This document shows, one piece after another, positions 7,472 to 16,803 of a stretch of DNA of 64,000 nt. Source of the stretch: Lysinibacillus sp. ZYM-1 (GTDB lineage Bacteria; Bacillota; Bacilli; Bacillales_A; Planococcaceae). Made by a program: the position numbers and the translations under genes. The stretch is from contig NZ_KQ465109.1 in the NCBI RefSeq assembly GCF_001308875.1, forward strand, positions 124,001-188,000, written 5' to 3'. Every line of letters starts with the position of its first letter. The stretch's first letter is position 1. Under the pieces are notes generated by a model. It did not search any database and was not told where the DNA came from. It saw nothing but the letters and a program-made list of their open reading frames with translations.

Positions 7472-8056
7472 ATGTCTCGTCGGATGAAGTTAGATTTATT
7501 GATTATTTTACAAAAGGCAACGGAATTAGTTGATGAACACGGTTTAGATCAACTTTCAATCGGGCTATTAGCAGAAAAATTGGAAGTGCGACCACCCTCC
7601 TTGTATAACCATCTTGATGGATTACATGAATTGAAGCAAAAGTTAGCCATTCAAGGCGTAAAAAATCTTCATACGTATATGCTACAAGCGGCAGTGGGAC
7701 GTTCTGGGGATGAGGCTATTCGTGCAATTAGTCAAGCATATATTCAATTTGTTCGCGAGCATCCTGGGCTATATGATGCTAGTACTCGCTTTCCTAATGC
7801 TAATGATCAAGCATTGCAACATGCCCAAGAATCTGTCGTGCACCTTGTACTTCGCGTACTAGATACCTATAATTTGCAAGAAGAAATGGCAATTCATATG
7901 GTTAGAGGTTTACGAAGTATTCTGCATGGATTCACTTCCATTGAACAGTTGGGGGGATTCGAGATGCCACTTGATATTAATAAAAGCTTTACAATCCTCA
8001 TAAATACCTTTATTGAAGGCATTCATGCAGTGACGCTGAATCAAAATGAAAATTAG
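7472..8056 (+). CDS. TetR family regulator (WHG-domain type)
   Basis: TetR-type repressor of 194 residues. The helix-turn-helix (ATELVDEHGLDQLSIGLLAE, then PPSLYNHLDGLHEL) is followed by a C-terminal domain containing the VRGLRSILHGF pattern of TetR_C_33/WHG regulators. The start is the ATG behind AGGAGATG, not the upstream in-frame ATG inside the MBL gene. It is co-transcribed with the MBL hydrolase and probably autoregulates the pair. Confidence 0.8.
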   Translation: MSRRMKLDLLIILQKATELVDEHGLDQLSIGLLAEKLEVRPPSLYNHLDGLHELKQKLAIQGVKNLHTYMLQAAVGRSGDEAIRAISQAYIQFVREHPGLYDASTRFPNANDQALQHAQESVVHLVLRVLDTYNLQEEMAIHMVRGLRSILHGFTSIEQLGGFEMPLDINKSFTILINTFIEGIHAVTLNQNEN

Positions 8057-8154
8057 ACTTTCAATAGACTAATCGTAGATTTCACCATACTATTTCAAGT
8101 ATTTAGAAATTATACTATAATTAACTATAAGCATTTGCAAAAGGAGGCATAACT

Positions 8155-8520
8155 ATGATCACTGGTTTACATCATGTGCAAATTACGATTCCAACAGGCA
8201 CCGAGGATCAGGGAAAAGATTTTTATTGTCGTGTCTTAGGTCTTCAAGAAATTGAAAAACCGGATTCTCTTAAGGGTCGAGGCGGTTTCTGGTTACAGCT
8301 TGGTCACCAAGAGGTTCATATAGGAACTGAAGATGGCTTTGATCGATTGTCCACAAAGGCTCATATTGCGTACCAAGTGGAAGATATTGATTACTGGAAG
8401 CAGAAGCTAGCCGAACATCAAATAGAAATATTAGACGCTGTACCTATCCCACATTATGAACGTTTTGAATTTCGAGATCCATTTGGGAATCGAGTAGAAA
8501 TCATTCAGGCAATCGCCTAA
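8155..8520 (+). CDS. VOC family protein (glyoxalase/bleomycin-resistance fold)
   Basis: A 121-residue protein with the vicinal-oxygen-chelate fold. It opens GLHHVQI (first metal His) and ends FEFRDPFGNRVEIIQ (Glu ligand), the usual VOC signature. Function within the superfamily (glyoxalase, dioxygenase, drug binding) cannot be told. Strong ribosome site AAAGGAGG. It stands alone, with its own terminator after the stop. Confidence 0.8.
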   Translation: MITGLHHVQITIPTGTEDQGKDFYCRVLGLQEIEKPDSLKGRGGFWLQLGHQEVHIGTEDGFDRLSTKAHIAYQVEDIDYWKQKLAEHQIEILDAVPIPHYERFEFRDPFGNRVEIIQAIA

Positions 8521-8548
8521 ACTGTCCTTTTTTGGGGCAGTTTTTTTA
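8519..8548 (+). terminator. Rho-independent terminator
   Basis: The hairpin AACTG...CAGTT contains inner CC/GG pairs and is followed by seven T, right after the VOC stop codon. Confidence 0.75.
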
Positions 8549-8764
8549 TATGAAATCCTCCCATATTACAGTCTACTGAAACATTTGTAATAAAACTGTA
8601 AATTCCCTCGAGAAAGCCAGTTATAGCAGGTGTTGAAGCCCTTTCCCCTTCTCCCCTGGCAACATTTACCGCCAAGAAGCCCTATATTTTCATGCTACGA
8701 TTATTTCCAAGGCAAAACTATACAGGAGAAATCCTACTAGACACTTCAGGAGGTTATATACAAC

Positions 8765-9697
8765 ATGAATAAACGATTTTTATCTACAACACTTGCACTA
8801 ACAATTGGATTTAGCTCATTCGGAATGGTTCAAACAGCGATTCAGCCAATCCAAGTAGAGGCAGCTACAACAAATGCACAAAACAACGCTCAGGCGGTTG
8901 CTGCTAAAGCCGATCAATTGATTAAAACTGGTAAAAGCTTAATGGGTCAAGCCACTTATAGTAATACGGTTTACAAGCCTACATATCCATATAAATTTTC
9001 TTGTGCTTCATTTTTAATGTATATCTTCGAGAAAAATGGTGTAGATCTTGGGACGTATAATGAAAACTATATGATTCAACAAGGCACATATGTAGCGCGA
9101 AACCAGTTACAAAAAGGTGATTTACTATTCTTTAAGAGTAAAAAAACAGGAACTGATCCCGATCATGTTGGTATGTATATCGGTGACAACAAAATAATCC
9201 ACATGGCTGATTCCAAGCAAAATATTGTGATCTCTGATTTAAATAGCAAACCTTATTATACTCAAAACTACGTATCAGCTAGACGTGTATTACCTACCCT
9301 TCTATCTGCCAATCCTGCAACAAAAGGCGATAAAATTGTAGAGAATGCACTAACTTATAAAAATAAAGTAACGATTAGTAATTCAACGAATGAATCAAGT
9401 CTACGTTTTACAGCTCCAGCATTTGTTGATTTCGTCTATCGTAAAAGTGGTGTGACACTTGGCGCCAAATCTTTAAAAGATTTAATGAACCAAGGATCAA
9501 CAGTATCACGTGCAAACTTGAAAAAGGGTGATTTAGTATTCTTTAATAGTGTAAAAGGTTCAAAAACACCTTCCATTGTTGGAATTTATGCAGGTGATCA
9601 CCGTATCATCATCCCTAATTCAGATGGCGTGATGACAAGAGTTTTATTGGTTGATTACTATAAAGCACACTACATTACAGCTAAACGGTTTTTCTGA
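8765..9697 (+). CDS. Secreted NlpC/P60 hydrolase with three repeats, first part (frameshifted)
   Basis: Cell-wall endopeptidase-like protein. A signal peptide covers residues 1-33, with cleavage near VEA-AT. Repeat 1 (about 45-180) keeps the catalytic Cys80 (FSCASF) and His residues (PDHVG, IIHM). Repeat 2 (about 195-310) has the same framework (LKKGDLVFF, GIYAGDHRI) but Ala/Pro at the Cys position and Ile at the His position, so it should be inactive. The frame ends at TGA 9695-9697, just after a run of five T. A third repeat continues at once in the +1 frame. Deleting one T would join them into a protein of about 451 residues. An AGGAGG ribosome site precedes the ATG. Confidence 0.75.
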   Translation: MNKRFLSTTLALTIGFSSFGMVQTAIQPIQVEAATTNAQNNAQAVAAKADQLIKTGKSLMGQATYSNTVYKPTYPYKFSCASFLMYIFEKNGVDLGTYNENYMIQQGTYVARNQLQKGDLLFFKSKKTGTDPDHVGMYIGDNKIIHMADSKQNIVISDLNSKPYYTQNYVSARRVLPTLLSANPATKGDKIVENALTYKNKVTISNSTNESSLRFTAPAFVDFVYRKSGVTLGAKSLKDLMNQGSTVSRANLKKGDLVFFNSVKGSKTPSIVGIYAGDHRIIIPNSDGVMTRVLLVDYYKAHYITAKRFF

Positions 9698-10121
9698 TGC
9701 CACAGCATCTACTCCCTCAGTAAATGCACCTTCAGCTAGTACGTCAGCCGACAAGATTATTGCGACAGCTTCAGGTTTAACGAGCAAAGCAAAATTTGGT
9801 TATATGTACAATGAAAGTGCACTAACATTTACAAGTGCGGGATTTACGTATTATGTATTTAAAAAGAACGGTATTGATTTAAAAAATAAACTTGCAAGCA
9901 AACAGGCATTAGTTGGCACACGTGTGCAAAAAGCTCAGCTTCAAAAAGGTGATTTGTTGTTCTTCTCTACCAATAATAGTGGGCAAGAAATCACGCAAAC
10001 GGGGATCTATTTAGGGAGTAACCAATATATTAGTATGACAAATAATAATGTTGTCAAACAAAATTTAAGCTCAGCTTGGGCTCAAAAGAATTTTGTAACA
10101 GCTCGACGCGTTTTAAAATAA
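9651..10121 (+). pseudogene. Third NlpC/P60 repeat, out of frame (tail of the preceding gene)
   Basis: Continuation of the secreted NlpC/P60 protein in the next frame. After a Ser/Ala/Pro linker it holds a full third repeat ending AKNFVTARRVLK-like, parallel to NYVSARRVLP of repeat 1. The catalytic Cys is replaced (FTSAGF) and the His is Thr (ITQTGIY), so it is a degenerate copy. No ribosome site precedes it, so it should only be made if the frameshift at T9689-9693 is bypassed or is a sequencing error. Confidence 0.7.
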
Positions 10122-10139
10122 ACAAAAATATAAATAGTA

Positions 10140-10170
10140 GGGTGTCTCAAATAATGGAGACACCCTTTTT
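10140..10170 (+). terminator. Terminator after NlpC/P60 gene
   Basis: Perfect GGGTGTCTC/GAGACACCC stem, 8-nt loop, then TTTTT. Confidence 0.9.
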
Positions 10171-10171
10171 A

Positions 10172-11560
10172 TTAGGATAAGTTTTTAAGATTATTCGCAA
10201 ATTCAATCATGGATCGACTCGACATCGGCCCTTTTATTAAGACAATTGTGTCCGCGTCAAGCTTTGGTTTCAATAATTCTAAAACACCTATTACATCTTT
10301 AAACGTATGAACTTCTGCTTTGGTTCCATCTTTTTGCGCCTGGTCAGCAATCGCCTCTGCCCTTTTGCCGATCGTAATTAATGTATCAATTTTTCTGACA
10401 GCCACCTTGGAACCGATTTCCCGATGATATTTTTCTTCAAAATTACCTAATCGCTTAATATCCCCTAACACAAGAATGACTTTTTTCTCTTTTCCTACTG
10501 TATCTAATACTTTCAGGGCTGCTTCCACAGATGTTGGATTATTCGTCCACGTATCGTCAATAATCGTACTGTTACCAATGCCTGTCGAAAATTCTAAATG
10601 TCTCGCCATTGGTTTAAAAGTTCTTAACCCTGAAATGGCTTGACGTATGGAAAGTCCCATTTCACTACAGGCTGCAATAGCCGCTAACGCATTATATACT
10701 TGGTGCTCGCCGTAACCAGGCACAAACACATTGTACTTCGTATCTGCTACTTCTAGCACAAACTTCATGCCTGTTTGGGCAAATTGTATAGCCGAAGCTT
10801 TGTAATCAGCTGAATCCTGTAAGCCAAATCTAATAATTTTCCCCTTAAATCTTTGTAAAGAAATTTTTTTGATGTTAGCATCGTCTGCGTTAATTATTAA
10901 TGTACCATCAGCTTGAATTCCTTCTACTATCTCTGCTTTCGCTTTAATATAGCCTTCAAGATTGAGACAGCCATCTAAATGATGAACGCCAATATTCGTA
11001 ATAATGCCAATGGTCGGCTGATAGATCATGCATTGGTGCTTAATGTTGCCTGTATTCCCCAAGCCTAATTCAAATATTGCCGCCTGTGTTTTGTCATCGA
11101 CGCCCGTCAAATAGGGTAATGATTGTCTTGGCTCATTTTTACTGCTAACGGATGCTTGCACTTGCCAATGCTTACTAGCAATATGTTTCAGCATCTCTTT
11201 CGTCGTCGTTTTACCACAGGTTCCTGTCAATGCCACAACCGGAATTTGAAAAAGACTACGATAATATTCGATAAATGTCCAGTTTGCCTGCGCAACGCTT
11301 TTCACTTGTAAAACCGTTGTATTGGCTAGTGCATTTTTTAATTCAGTAGCTGGTTTATCAGATATGACAAGGGATGGCCCTTTACGATCAATCTCTTGCC
11401 AGTTAATTTTATCACTTCGACTAACAAACATGAGTGTATGGCTTTGAGTTAAATCATGTCGATTATAATAGATAGCATGCTGAACAGACCATTGATCTGA
11501 TCCGTGGATAACTTTCCCCTGAAGTACGCTCCTAAGTTTTTGCACACTAATGGGTTGCAA
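10172..11560 (-). CDS. MurF-like amide ligase 1
   Basis: Mur-ligase superfamily protein of 462 residues, closest in layout to MurF, which joins D-Ala-D-Ala to the UDP-MurNAc peptide. It has a shortened N-terminal domain, the ATP P-loop GTCGKTTTK at 113-121, a central domain with the conserved Lys (KAKAEIVEGI), then VPGYGEHQVYNALAA and a C-terminal domain (GDIKRLGNFEEKYH, KGPMSSRS). A housekeeping MurF is normally in the ddl-murF locus, so this copy and its two neighbours probably act on another substrate. The start is TTG with GAGGAGG 10 nt upstream; the earlier in-frame TTG lies before that site. The gene lies 145 nt after a paralogue. Confidence 0.8.
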   Translation of the reverse strand: MQPISVQKLRSVLQGKVIHGSDQWSVQHAIYYNRHDLTQSHTLMFVSRSDKINWQEIDRKGPSLVISDKPATELKNALANTTVLQVKSVAQANWTFIEYYRSLFQIPVVALTGTCGKTTTKEMLKHIASKHWQVQASVSSKNEPRQSLPYLTGVDDKTQAAIFELGLGNTGNIKHQCMIYQPTIGIITNIGVHHLDGCLNLEGYIKAKAEIVEGIQADGTLIINADDANIKKISLQRFKGKIIRFGLQDSADYKASAIQFAQTGMKFVLEVADTKYNVFVPGYGEHQVYNALAAIAACSEMGLSIRQAISGLRTFKPMARHLEFSTGIGNSTIIDDTWTNNPTSVEAALKVLDTVGKEKKVILVLGDIKRLGNFEEKYHREIGSKVAVRKIDTLITIGKRAEAIADQAQKDGTKAEVHTFKDVIGVLELLKPKLDADTIVLIKGPMSSRSMIEFANNLKNLS

Positions 11561-11705
11561 GTGTACTACGCCTCCTCTCTTTATCAATCTTGTATAGACC
11601 TATTAATTCTCTTGATCACGGGTGCTATATTCTGATCAATTACTATACCTTATTAAAGCGTCTATCTATATGGCACAGTCAATATCCTATGAATGAAGAA
11701 GTGAA

Positions 11706-13100
11706 CTATTCAGTGGGAGGTAAAGGTTTAAGCTTAAGCTCAGCTGCTAATTTCGAAATCTCTTTACTATACATGTCACCCTTAATTAAGATAATCGTAT
11801 TTTCATCTACAATCTTCTGCAATAATGGATAAACAAGCGTACTATTTTTATAGCTATAAACAGGAGCGTTAAACCCTAAATTCACCGCATGATCAGCCAT
11901 AATCTGTGCATGCCCTCCAACGGTTATCAGCACATCCACGCCAATCCGTTGGATTAATTCACCCGCTTGCTCATGTATTACATAGCCCCACGCACCTAAA
12001 TCGGTAATGGTGCCAATGACAGCAATCTTTTTCTTGCCATCTCCGAGCTCATTCAATACTTTCAAGGCTGCCTCTAAGGAAGTTGTAGTAATACTCCATG
12101 TATCATCTAAAAGCATAGAATGGTTGATGCCCTCAAAGAGTTGTAGTTGTTTTTTCAATTGACGGAAAGTTTGGAGTTGTGTGGCTGAAACTGGGATAGG
12201 TATGCCTATTTCGTAGGCCGCTGCGATGGCAGCAAGGGCATTGTACACTTGATGTTGACCAAATCCCGGTACAAGTATGTCATAACTTTTACTATTATGT
12301 TGCAACTCAAATTTCATACCTTTTTGATAGTATTGGATATGGCTCGCTCGAAAGTGACAAGAATCATGCATACCCACCTTCACCAAGCGCCCATGGAATT
12401 TAGAGATATCTAGCTTTTGAGTATTTACGTCTTCAGCATTTATGATTAAAGTTCCTCTAGGTTGAATGACATCCAACATTTCTCCCTTCGCCTGAATATA
12501 ACCTTCAAGCGTCTTACAATAATTTAAATGATGGGCGCCAATATTCGTAATAATCCCAATGGTCGGCTTAAAATACTTCCCAGCATTCGTGACATCTCCC
12601 GGTGAGCCAACAGCTGTTTCAAATACAGCTGCCTCGGTATCTTCCTCAATATTCAGTAGGTATTGCAATGATGCCGTTCTTGAATTACTACTTAATGTCG
12701 TTGCCGTCACTTGCCGATCAGCAGAAAGAATATGTTTAATCATCTCTTTCGTCGTTGTTTTGCCTGACGTACCTGTAATCGCAACGATCGGAATATGAAA
12801 CTGGTTGCGATAAAAATGGACAAACTTCCAATAAGCCTCATTTGCATTCGCAACCTGTATGAAGATGACCTGGGTTGGAATGTCATTTGGCCTATATGCT
12901 CTGTCGGTCACTATTACAAGAGGAGAAAGTGGCTCAAGACTTTTCCAATTAACAATACGTTTACTTGTAAAAAGGGCCGTATTGGGCTTTTTCACTTGTT
13001 TTAATCGATAAGCACCATGCTGTATCAGCAATTCCTCAGATCCTTGTATTAAATAGCCCGCCGTAATCATTGCTAAATTCTTCACCGAAAGAGGCTTCAT
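11706..13100 (-). CDS. MurF-like amide ligase 2
   Basis: Paralogue of the downstream ligase, 464 residues. It shows the same three-domain Mur layout: P-loop GTSGKTTTK at 110-118, conserved Lys in QAKGEMLDVI, VPGFGQHQVYNALAAI, and C-terminal GTITDLGAWGYVIHE and KGDMYSKEI. The glycine-aspartate of the usual MurF GD motif is changed to GT, a difference that may affect the third domain. It starts at ATG behind AGGGAG and shares a 139-bp upstream region with the divergent ATP-grasp gene. The acceptor and donor substrates are unknown. Confidence 0.8.
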   Translation of the reverse strand: MKPLSVKNLAMITAGYLIQGSEELLIQHGAYRLKQVKKPNTALFTSKRIVNWKSLEPLSPLVIVTDRAYRPNDIPTQVIFIQVANANEAYWKFVHFYRNQFHIPIVAITGTSGKTTTKEMIKHILSADRQVTATTLSSNSRTASLQYLLNIEEDTEAAVFETAVGSPGDVTNAGKYFKPTIGIITNIGAHHLNYCKTLEGYIQAKGEMLDVIQPRGTLIINAEDVNTQKLDISKFHGRLVKVGMHDSCHFRASHIQYYQKGMKFELQHNSKSYDILVPGFGQHQVYNALAAIAAAYEIGIPIPVSATQLQTFRQLKKQLQLFEGINHSMLLDDTWSITTTSLEAALKVLNELGDGKKKIAVIGTITDLGAWGYVIHEQAGELIQRIGVDVLITVGGHAQIMADHAVNLGFNAPVYSYKNSTLVYPLLQKIVDENTIILIKGDMYSKEISKLAAELKLKPLPPTE

Positions 13101-13239
13101 ACTTTTCTCCCTCCTTTCTTTTCTAGTATATGTAACCTCTTAAAAGTTGCTTGGATGTATACAAGATACATAACTAGAAGAAATCTATTTCGTTGCATAT
13201 ATATAAAGGTGATTAAGTATCTAAGTACCAATAGAAGGA

Positions 13240-14451
13240 GTGATATACCTGAAAGCAATTATATTTATCGGTACAAACAAATCCGGGTCTAGTCGTGAAG
13301 CAACAAGAGCAGCAGAAAGATTAGGCTATTTCACAGTACTTTTCACCAATAATGAAAAACAACTTCAGCAGCGACGATCTTACCCCGATATCCATAAAAT
13401 GATACTCATTGATACTTTGAATATAGAGAGAATGAAAGAGGAAATTGATAAACTAGGGAAAACCGGATTAGAGATTAAAAGTATCGTTAGTTTTGTTGAT
13501 CCATTTGTCCATGTTGCTTCGATGCTATGTGATGAATTTTGTCATAACTATACATCCTCCTCCGCAATTGAAATTATGGAGGATAAAGAAAAAACTAGAA
13601 ATCACTTGAAAGACCAACCATATTCGCCAAAATTTTCGCTCATGAAGCCCAATGAACTTATTGCTAAAAATTGGACATTTCCACTCATCGTGAAATCACC
13701 AAAATCCACCGGCTCCAAAGATGTACTATTAGCAACGGATGCAGACCAACTTCATAACCACCTCAAGTCATTACGCAGTAAAAACCCCTATGAGACAATT
13801 ATGATTGAAGAATATTTGGAAGGCCCGCAATACTTAGTGGAGGCTGTCGTGTATCAACGACAACCACATGTAATTGGCATTATTGAGCAGGAAATTACAC
13901 AAGGGAAACGGTTTATCATTACAGGTTATGGTGTACTAGTAAAAGCTCCTTTAGATATCCAAAAAGGCATTGAGGAAGTTCTTCAGTCTATCGTCAAGGC
14001 TTTTGATATAGAAAATGGCGCTCTCCATTTAGAGCTCCGTTTGACACAAAACGGCTGGAAACTTATCGAGATTAACCCAAGAATTTCTGGAGGTGCCATG
14101 AACAATATGCTCCACGCGGCTTTCGGATTTAGTTTAGTAGAAGAAACACTGAAGCTTCTGCTTGGCGAAAAGCCTAACCTTCAACCAAGACATAAAAAGT
14201 TTGTCTACACAAAATATGTCATTGTGGAAAGCAAAGGGATTTTAGAAAAGGTTATTGGCAAAACAAAAGCGACAAATTCAACTGGCGTTGTTGAGGTTTA
14301 TGTAAAACCACGGAAAGGTACATTATTAACCCCTCCTTTATCGATGGGCCACCGTTATGCTTATGTCATTGCACAAGGTGCAACCTTATCAGAAGCTCGG
14401 AATCATGCAACAAATGCCGCCAAAGAGATCAAGTTTATTTTGAGAGTATGA
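13240..14451 (+). CDS. ATP-grasp ligase, L-amino-acid-ligase type
   Basis: ATP-grasp enzyme of about 400 residues with a carbamoyl-phosphate-synthase/BacD-like layout. A Rossmann-type N-terminal domain opens IIFIGTNKSGSSREA. The ATP-binding domain (LIVKSPKSTGSKDV, MIEEYLEGPQYLVE) ends in the metal-binding EINPRISGGAM at about residue 278. A C-terminal lid resembling L-amino acid ligases follows. It should activate a carboxylate as acyl phosphate and join it to an amine, giving a dipeptide or amide. The start is GTG 13240 or CTG 13249; the spacing from GAAGGAG favours the CTG. It is divergent from MurF-like ligase 2 and is part of the amidoligase cluster by position. Confidence 0.75.
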   Translation: MIYLKAIIFIGTNKSGSSREATRAAERLGYFTVLFTNNEKQLQQRRSYPDIHKMILIDTLNIERMKEEIDKLGKTGLEIKSIVSFVDPFVHVASMLCDEFCHNYTSSSAIEIMEDKEKTRNHLKDQPYSPKFSLMKPNELIAKNWTFPLIVKSPKSTGSKDVLLATDADQLHNHLKSLRSKNPYETIMIEEYLEGPQYLVEAVVYQRQPHVIGIIEQEITQGKRFIITGYGVLVKAPLDIQKGIEEVLQSIVKAFDIENGALHLELRLTQNGWKLIEINPRISGGAMNNMLHAAFGFSLVEETLKLLLGEKPNLQPRHKKFVYTKYVIVESKGILEKVIGKTKATNSTGVVEVYVKPRKGTLLTPPLSMGHRYAYVIAQGATLSEARNHATNAAKEIKFILRV

Positions 14452-14507
14452 AAAAAACCCCCGAATAATTGCCGCTTGCCAGTGGACAGTTACTCGGGTT
14501 TTTTTAT
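14452..14507. terminator. Bidirectional terminator
   Basis: AAAAAACCC-CGA...TCG-GGTTTTTT stem between the convergent ATP-grasp gene and the YheC/D-MurF gene. The T tract is present on both strands. Confidence 0.8.
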
Positions 14508-14534
14508 TTTTTCAGTAGATGAGCTATTAATTGA

Positions 14535-16706
14535 TTATTCTTTAAACGTTTGGTCCAAATATTTCACCGTATCAAACATATTGGTTTTACTAGCACCCTT
14601 CACGAGAATGGTATCATGAGGTTTTATGAGTTTCTCTAGCAGTGTATGCAAGGCATCTTTATTAATAAAATGGTGTACTCTGGATGGGTCCATGCCCATC
14701 TCGATCGCGGCATTGCTCATTTCATCTGTCCTAAATCCATAGGTGATGAATTCATCAATACCTACCTCATAAATATACTCCCCAACCTTCCGATATTCTT
14801 CTTCTCTCAATACCCCAAGCTCACGCATTTGTCCAATAATCGCCACTTTTCGTTCCTTGGCAATATTCGTCAGTACATCAATAGCAGCTCGGACTCCTTG
14901 TGGATGGGAGTGAACCGTATCATCAATGACCGTAATATCATCACGTAAGTTATAAATCGTTAATCGTCTTGGTGGCTTTTTAAAGTTGAGCCCCGCCTGG
15001 ATATCCAATGGACTAAACCCTAAATAATCAGCTACTGCCACTGCATTTAGGGCATTATAAACATGATGCTCCCCTAAAATAGGAATATACAATTCTATTT
15101 CTTGCCCATGTAGCTTCATTTTAAAGGACATGCCAATATCTTTATACTGAAGATCATACGCTCGGTAATCCGCATCACTTTTAATGCCTACAGTTAATAT
15201 TTTTCCTTTAAATTGTTGTGTTTCTAAATAGCTTGAATTATCATCATCTTTATTCAAAATGAGTAACCCTTGCTGGTCCATCCCATGAATCAATTCCGAT
15301 TTCGCCTTCGCAACACCTCTTACATCCCCATCAAAGTTTCCAACGTGGGCCAAACCAATATTCGTTACAATACTAATATTCGGTTGGATAATGCTACAGT
15401 GGTTCGTAATAATACCTGGGTAGGCCATACCGTACTCTAACACGACAGCTTGGTGAGAATCATTGATCTCTTCCTTATGCTTTTTTGTATGCTCTGTCGT
15501 ATTCCAATAATCTTTCGATTCAAAAACATTCCATTTTTTCGATAAAATCGAACCGACAAATGCCTTGGTTGTTGTTTTTCCTGCACTGCCAGTGATCGCA
15601 ATAATCGGTAGGCTCTTTTTCGCCTCAACTTGCTTGCTTTTTTGTTGTACAATATTCTTTTTTACACGCTTTTGATTTTTTGCGAGATACATCGCATAGC
15701 GGATGGAATTAATCACGACATCTAATTCTAAATAAAAAGCAGGAGGACAACCTGGGCGCCAATTAACCTCGTACATCCAAATTTTTTGTTGCTGATCTAA
15801 ACCGACATCAATGCCAATTTCATCGATAACTTCCCCGAACTTCTCCATTTGTATTTCATCTAGATGATGTGCAAGGGCTAACGAAAAATGCTCAAGCATT
15901 CGCCGAATGTTGTAAGCCTCTTCCTTGAATTCTTGCTCTAAAAATGGATCTAAATAATTGGTAAAGCCTCCATTATTAATATTCGGAATGATAGAGCCAT
16001 TTGGGGCAATTCGCGGATAGACAGTCGTAACCACCCATTTACCTTCACCATTTTTTTGTACATGCAGACGGAAATCATATACTTGGCCAGACTTTGTCAT
16101 TGATTGAATATAGGGCTGCATAATAAAGGGCCCAGACGCAAGCTGCTCTTTTAATAAGGTATCTAATTGGGGCTTCGAATAGGTTGTATTAGTACTATCC
16201 TTTCTCACCTCAAAATGCTTTGTTCCTGCCTTTGTAATAAAATAAATTCCTTTCCCTTTTCGTCCATCAATCGGCTTAAACACAACCTTTTTATAATAAT
16301 TCATGAAATTATGAAATACATCGACATCCTTTACAATTTCAGAAGGGATCAAATATTGTTCAAATTCCTGCGCTTCCTTTAATCGCTTCATAACATTCCA
16401 TTTATTCCCTATTGAATACGTCGTAAATGGAATCTCTTCTTTTAAACGATCAATAATCTCCTTTGACACAGATAATTTCTCAGGGCTCCCCGCATTATAA
16501 ATAACATCTGGAAAGGGCATTGTTTTTTCCTGCCATTGCCCATTCTCATAAACTTTTGCCTGAATAGAACGTTTCGCAAAATCAACACTTTTAGGTGTAA
16601 AATAAAAGAATTGTGCCCCTTCCGCCTTTGCAACTGCTGCATAAGCATAAGACTTGAGGACTGTCGTCGGATCAAGTCGATGATGCAGCATACCAATAAT
16701 CGTCAT
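14535..16706 (-). CDS. YheC/D-type ATP-grasp fused to a MurF-like ligase
   Basis: A 723-residue fusion. Residues about 1-100 are the YheC/D N-terminal domain. An ATP-grasp domain covers 100-335, with KPIDGRKGKG (ATP loop), DFRLHVQK (213-219) and MYEVNWRPGCP metal site. A Lys-rich linker covers 345-365. A MurF-like half covers 366-723, with P-loop GSAGKTTTK (373-381), the KSELIHG Lys, GEHHVYNALNAVAVAD, GQMRELGVLREEEY and KGASKTN. ATP-grasp followed by Mur ligase is the domain order of cyanophycin synthetase, without its N-terminal domain. YheC/D proteins are linked to spore coats. The start is ATG behind AAAGGAAG; the upstream in-frame ATG has no ribosome site. A CotY/CotZ-like gene lies just upstream on the same strand. 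Confidence 0.85.
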   Translation of the reverse strand: MTIIGMLHHRLDPTTVLKSYAYAAVAKAEGAQFFYFTPKSVDFAKRSIQAKVYENGQWQEKTMPFPDVIYNAGSPEKLSVSKEIIDRLKEEIPFTTYSIGNKWNVMKRLKEAQEFEQYLIPSEIVKDVDVFHNFMNYYKKVVFKPIDGRKGKGIYFITKAGTKHFEVRKDSTNTTYSKPQLDTLLKEQLASGPFIMQPYIQSMTKSGQVYDFRLHVQKNGEGKWVVTTVYPRIAPNGSIIPNINNGGFTNYLDPFLEQEFKEEAYNIRRMLEHFSLALAHHLDEIQMEKFGEVIDEIGIDVGLDQQQKIWMYEVNWRPGCPPAFYLELDVVINSIRYAMYLAKNQKRVKKNIVQQKSKQVEAKKSLPIIAITGSAGKTTTKAFVGSILSKKWNVFESKDYWNTTEHTKKHKEEINDSHQAVVLEYGMAYPGIITNHCSIIQPNISIVTNIGLAHVGNFDGDVRGVAKAKSELIHGMDQQGLLILNKDDDNSSYLETQQFKGKILTVGIKSDADYRAYDLQYKDIGMSFKMKLHGQEIELYIPILGEHHVYNALNAVAVADYLGFSPLDIQAGLNFKKPPRRLTIYNLRDDITVIDDTVHSHPQGVRAAIDVLTNIAKERKVAIIGQMRELGVLREEEYRKVGEYIYEVGIDEFITYGFRTDEMSNAAIEMGMDPSRVHHFINKDALHTLLEKLIKPHDTILVKGASKTNMFDTVKYLDQTFKE

Positions 16707-16803
16707 AGCTAAACTTCCTTTCATTAGATTCTCTCTCTATTACATTCACTTTCAATCTCTTACATATAGACAGTTGCTCTAGCACTACTAGTTTAATTGG
16801 ATG

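Noticed and set aside
8565-8764. Possible riboswitch in the leader of the NlpC/P60 gene (c-di-AMP type is common there)
   Set aside because: The conserved ydaO-type motifs are absent and no other known riboswitch pattern was recognised.
9687-9700. Programmed +1 frameshift at TTT TTC TGA
   Set aside because: A slip on TTT would occur before the stop codon enters the A site, and slipping from TTC to TCT gives poor pairing. A simple indel is more likely.
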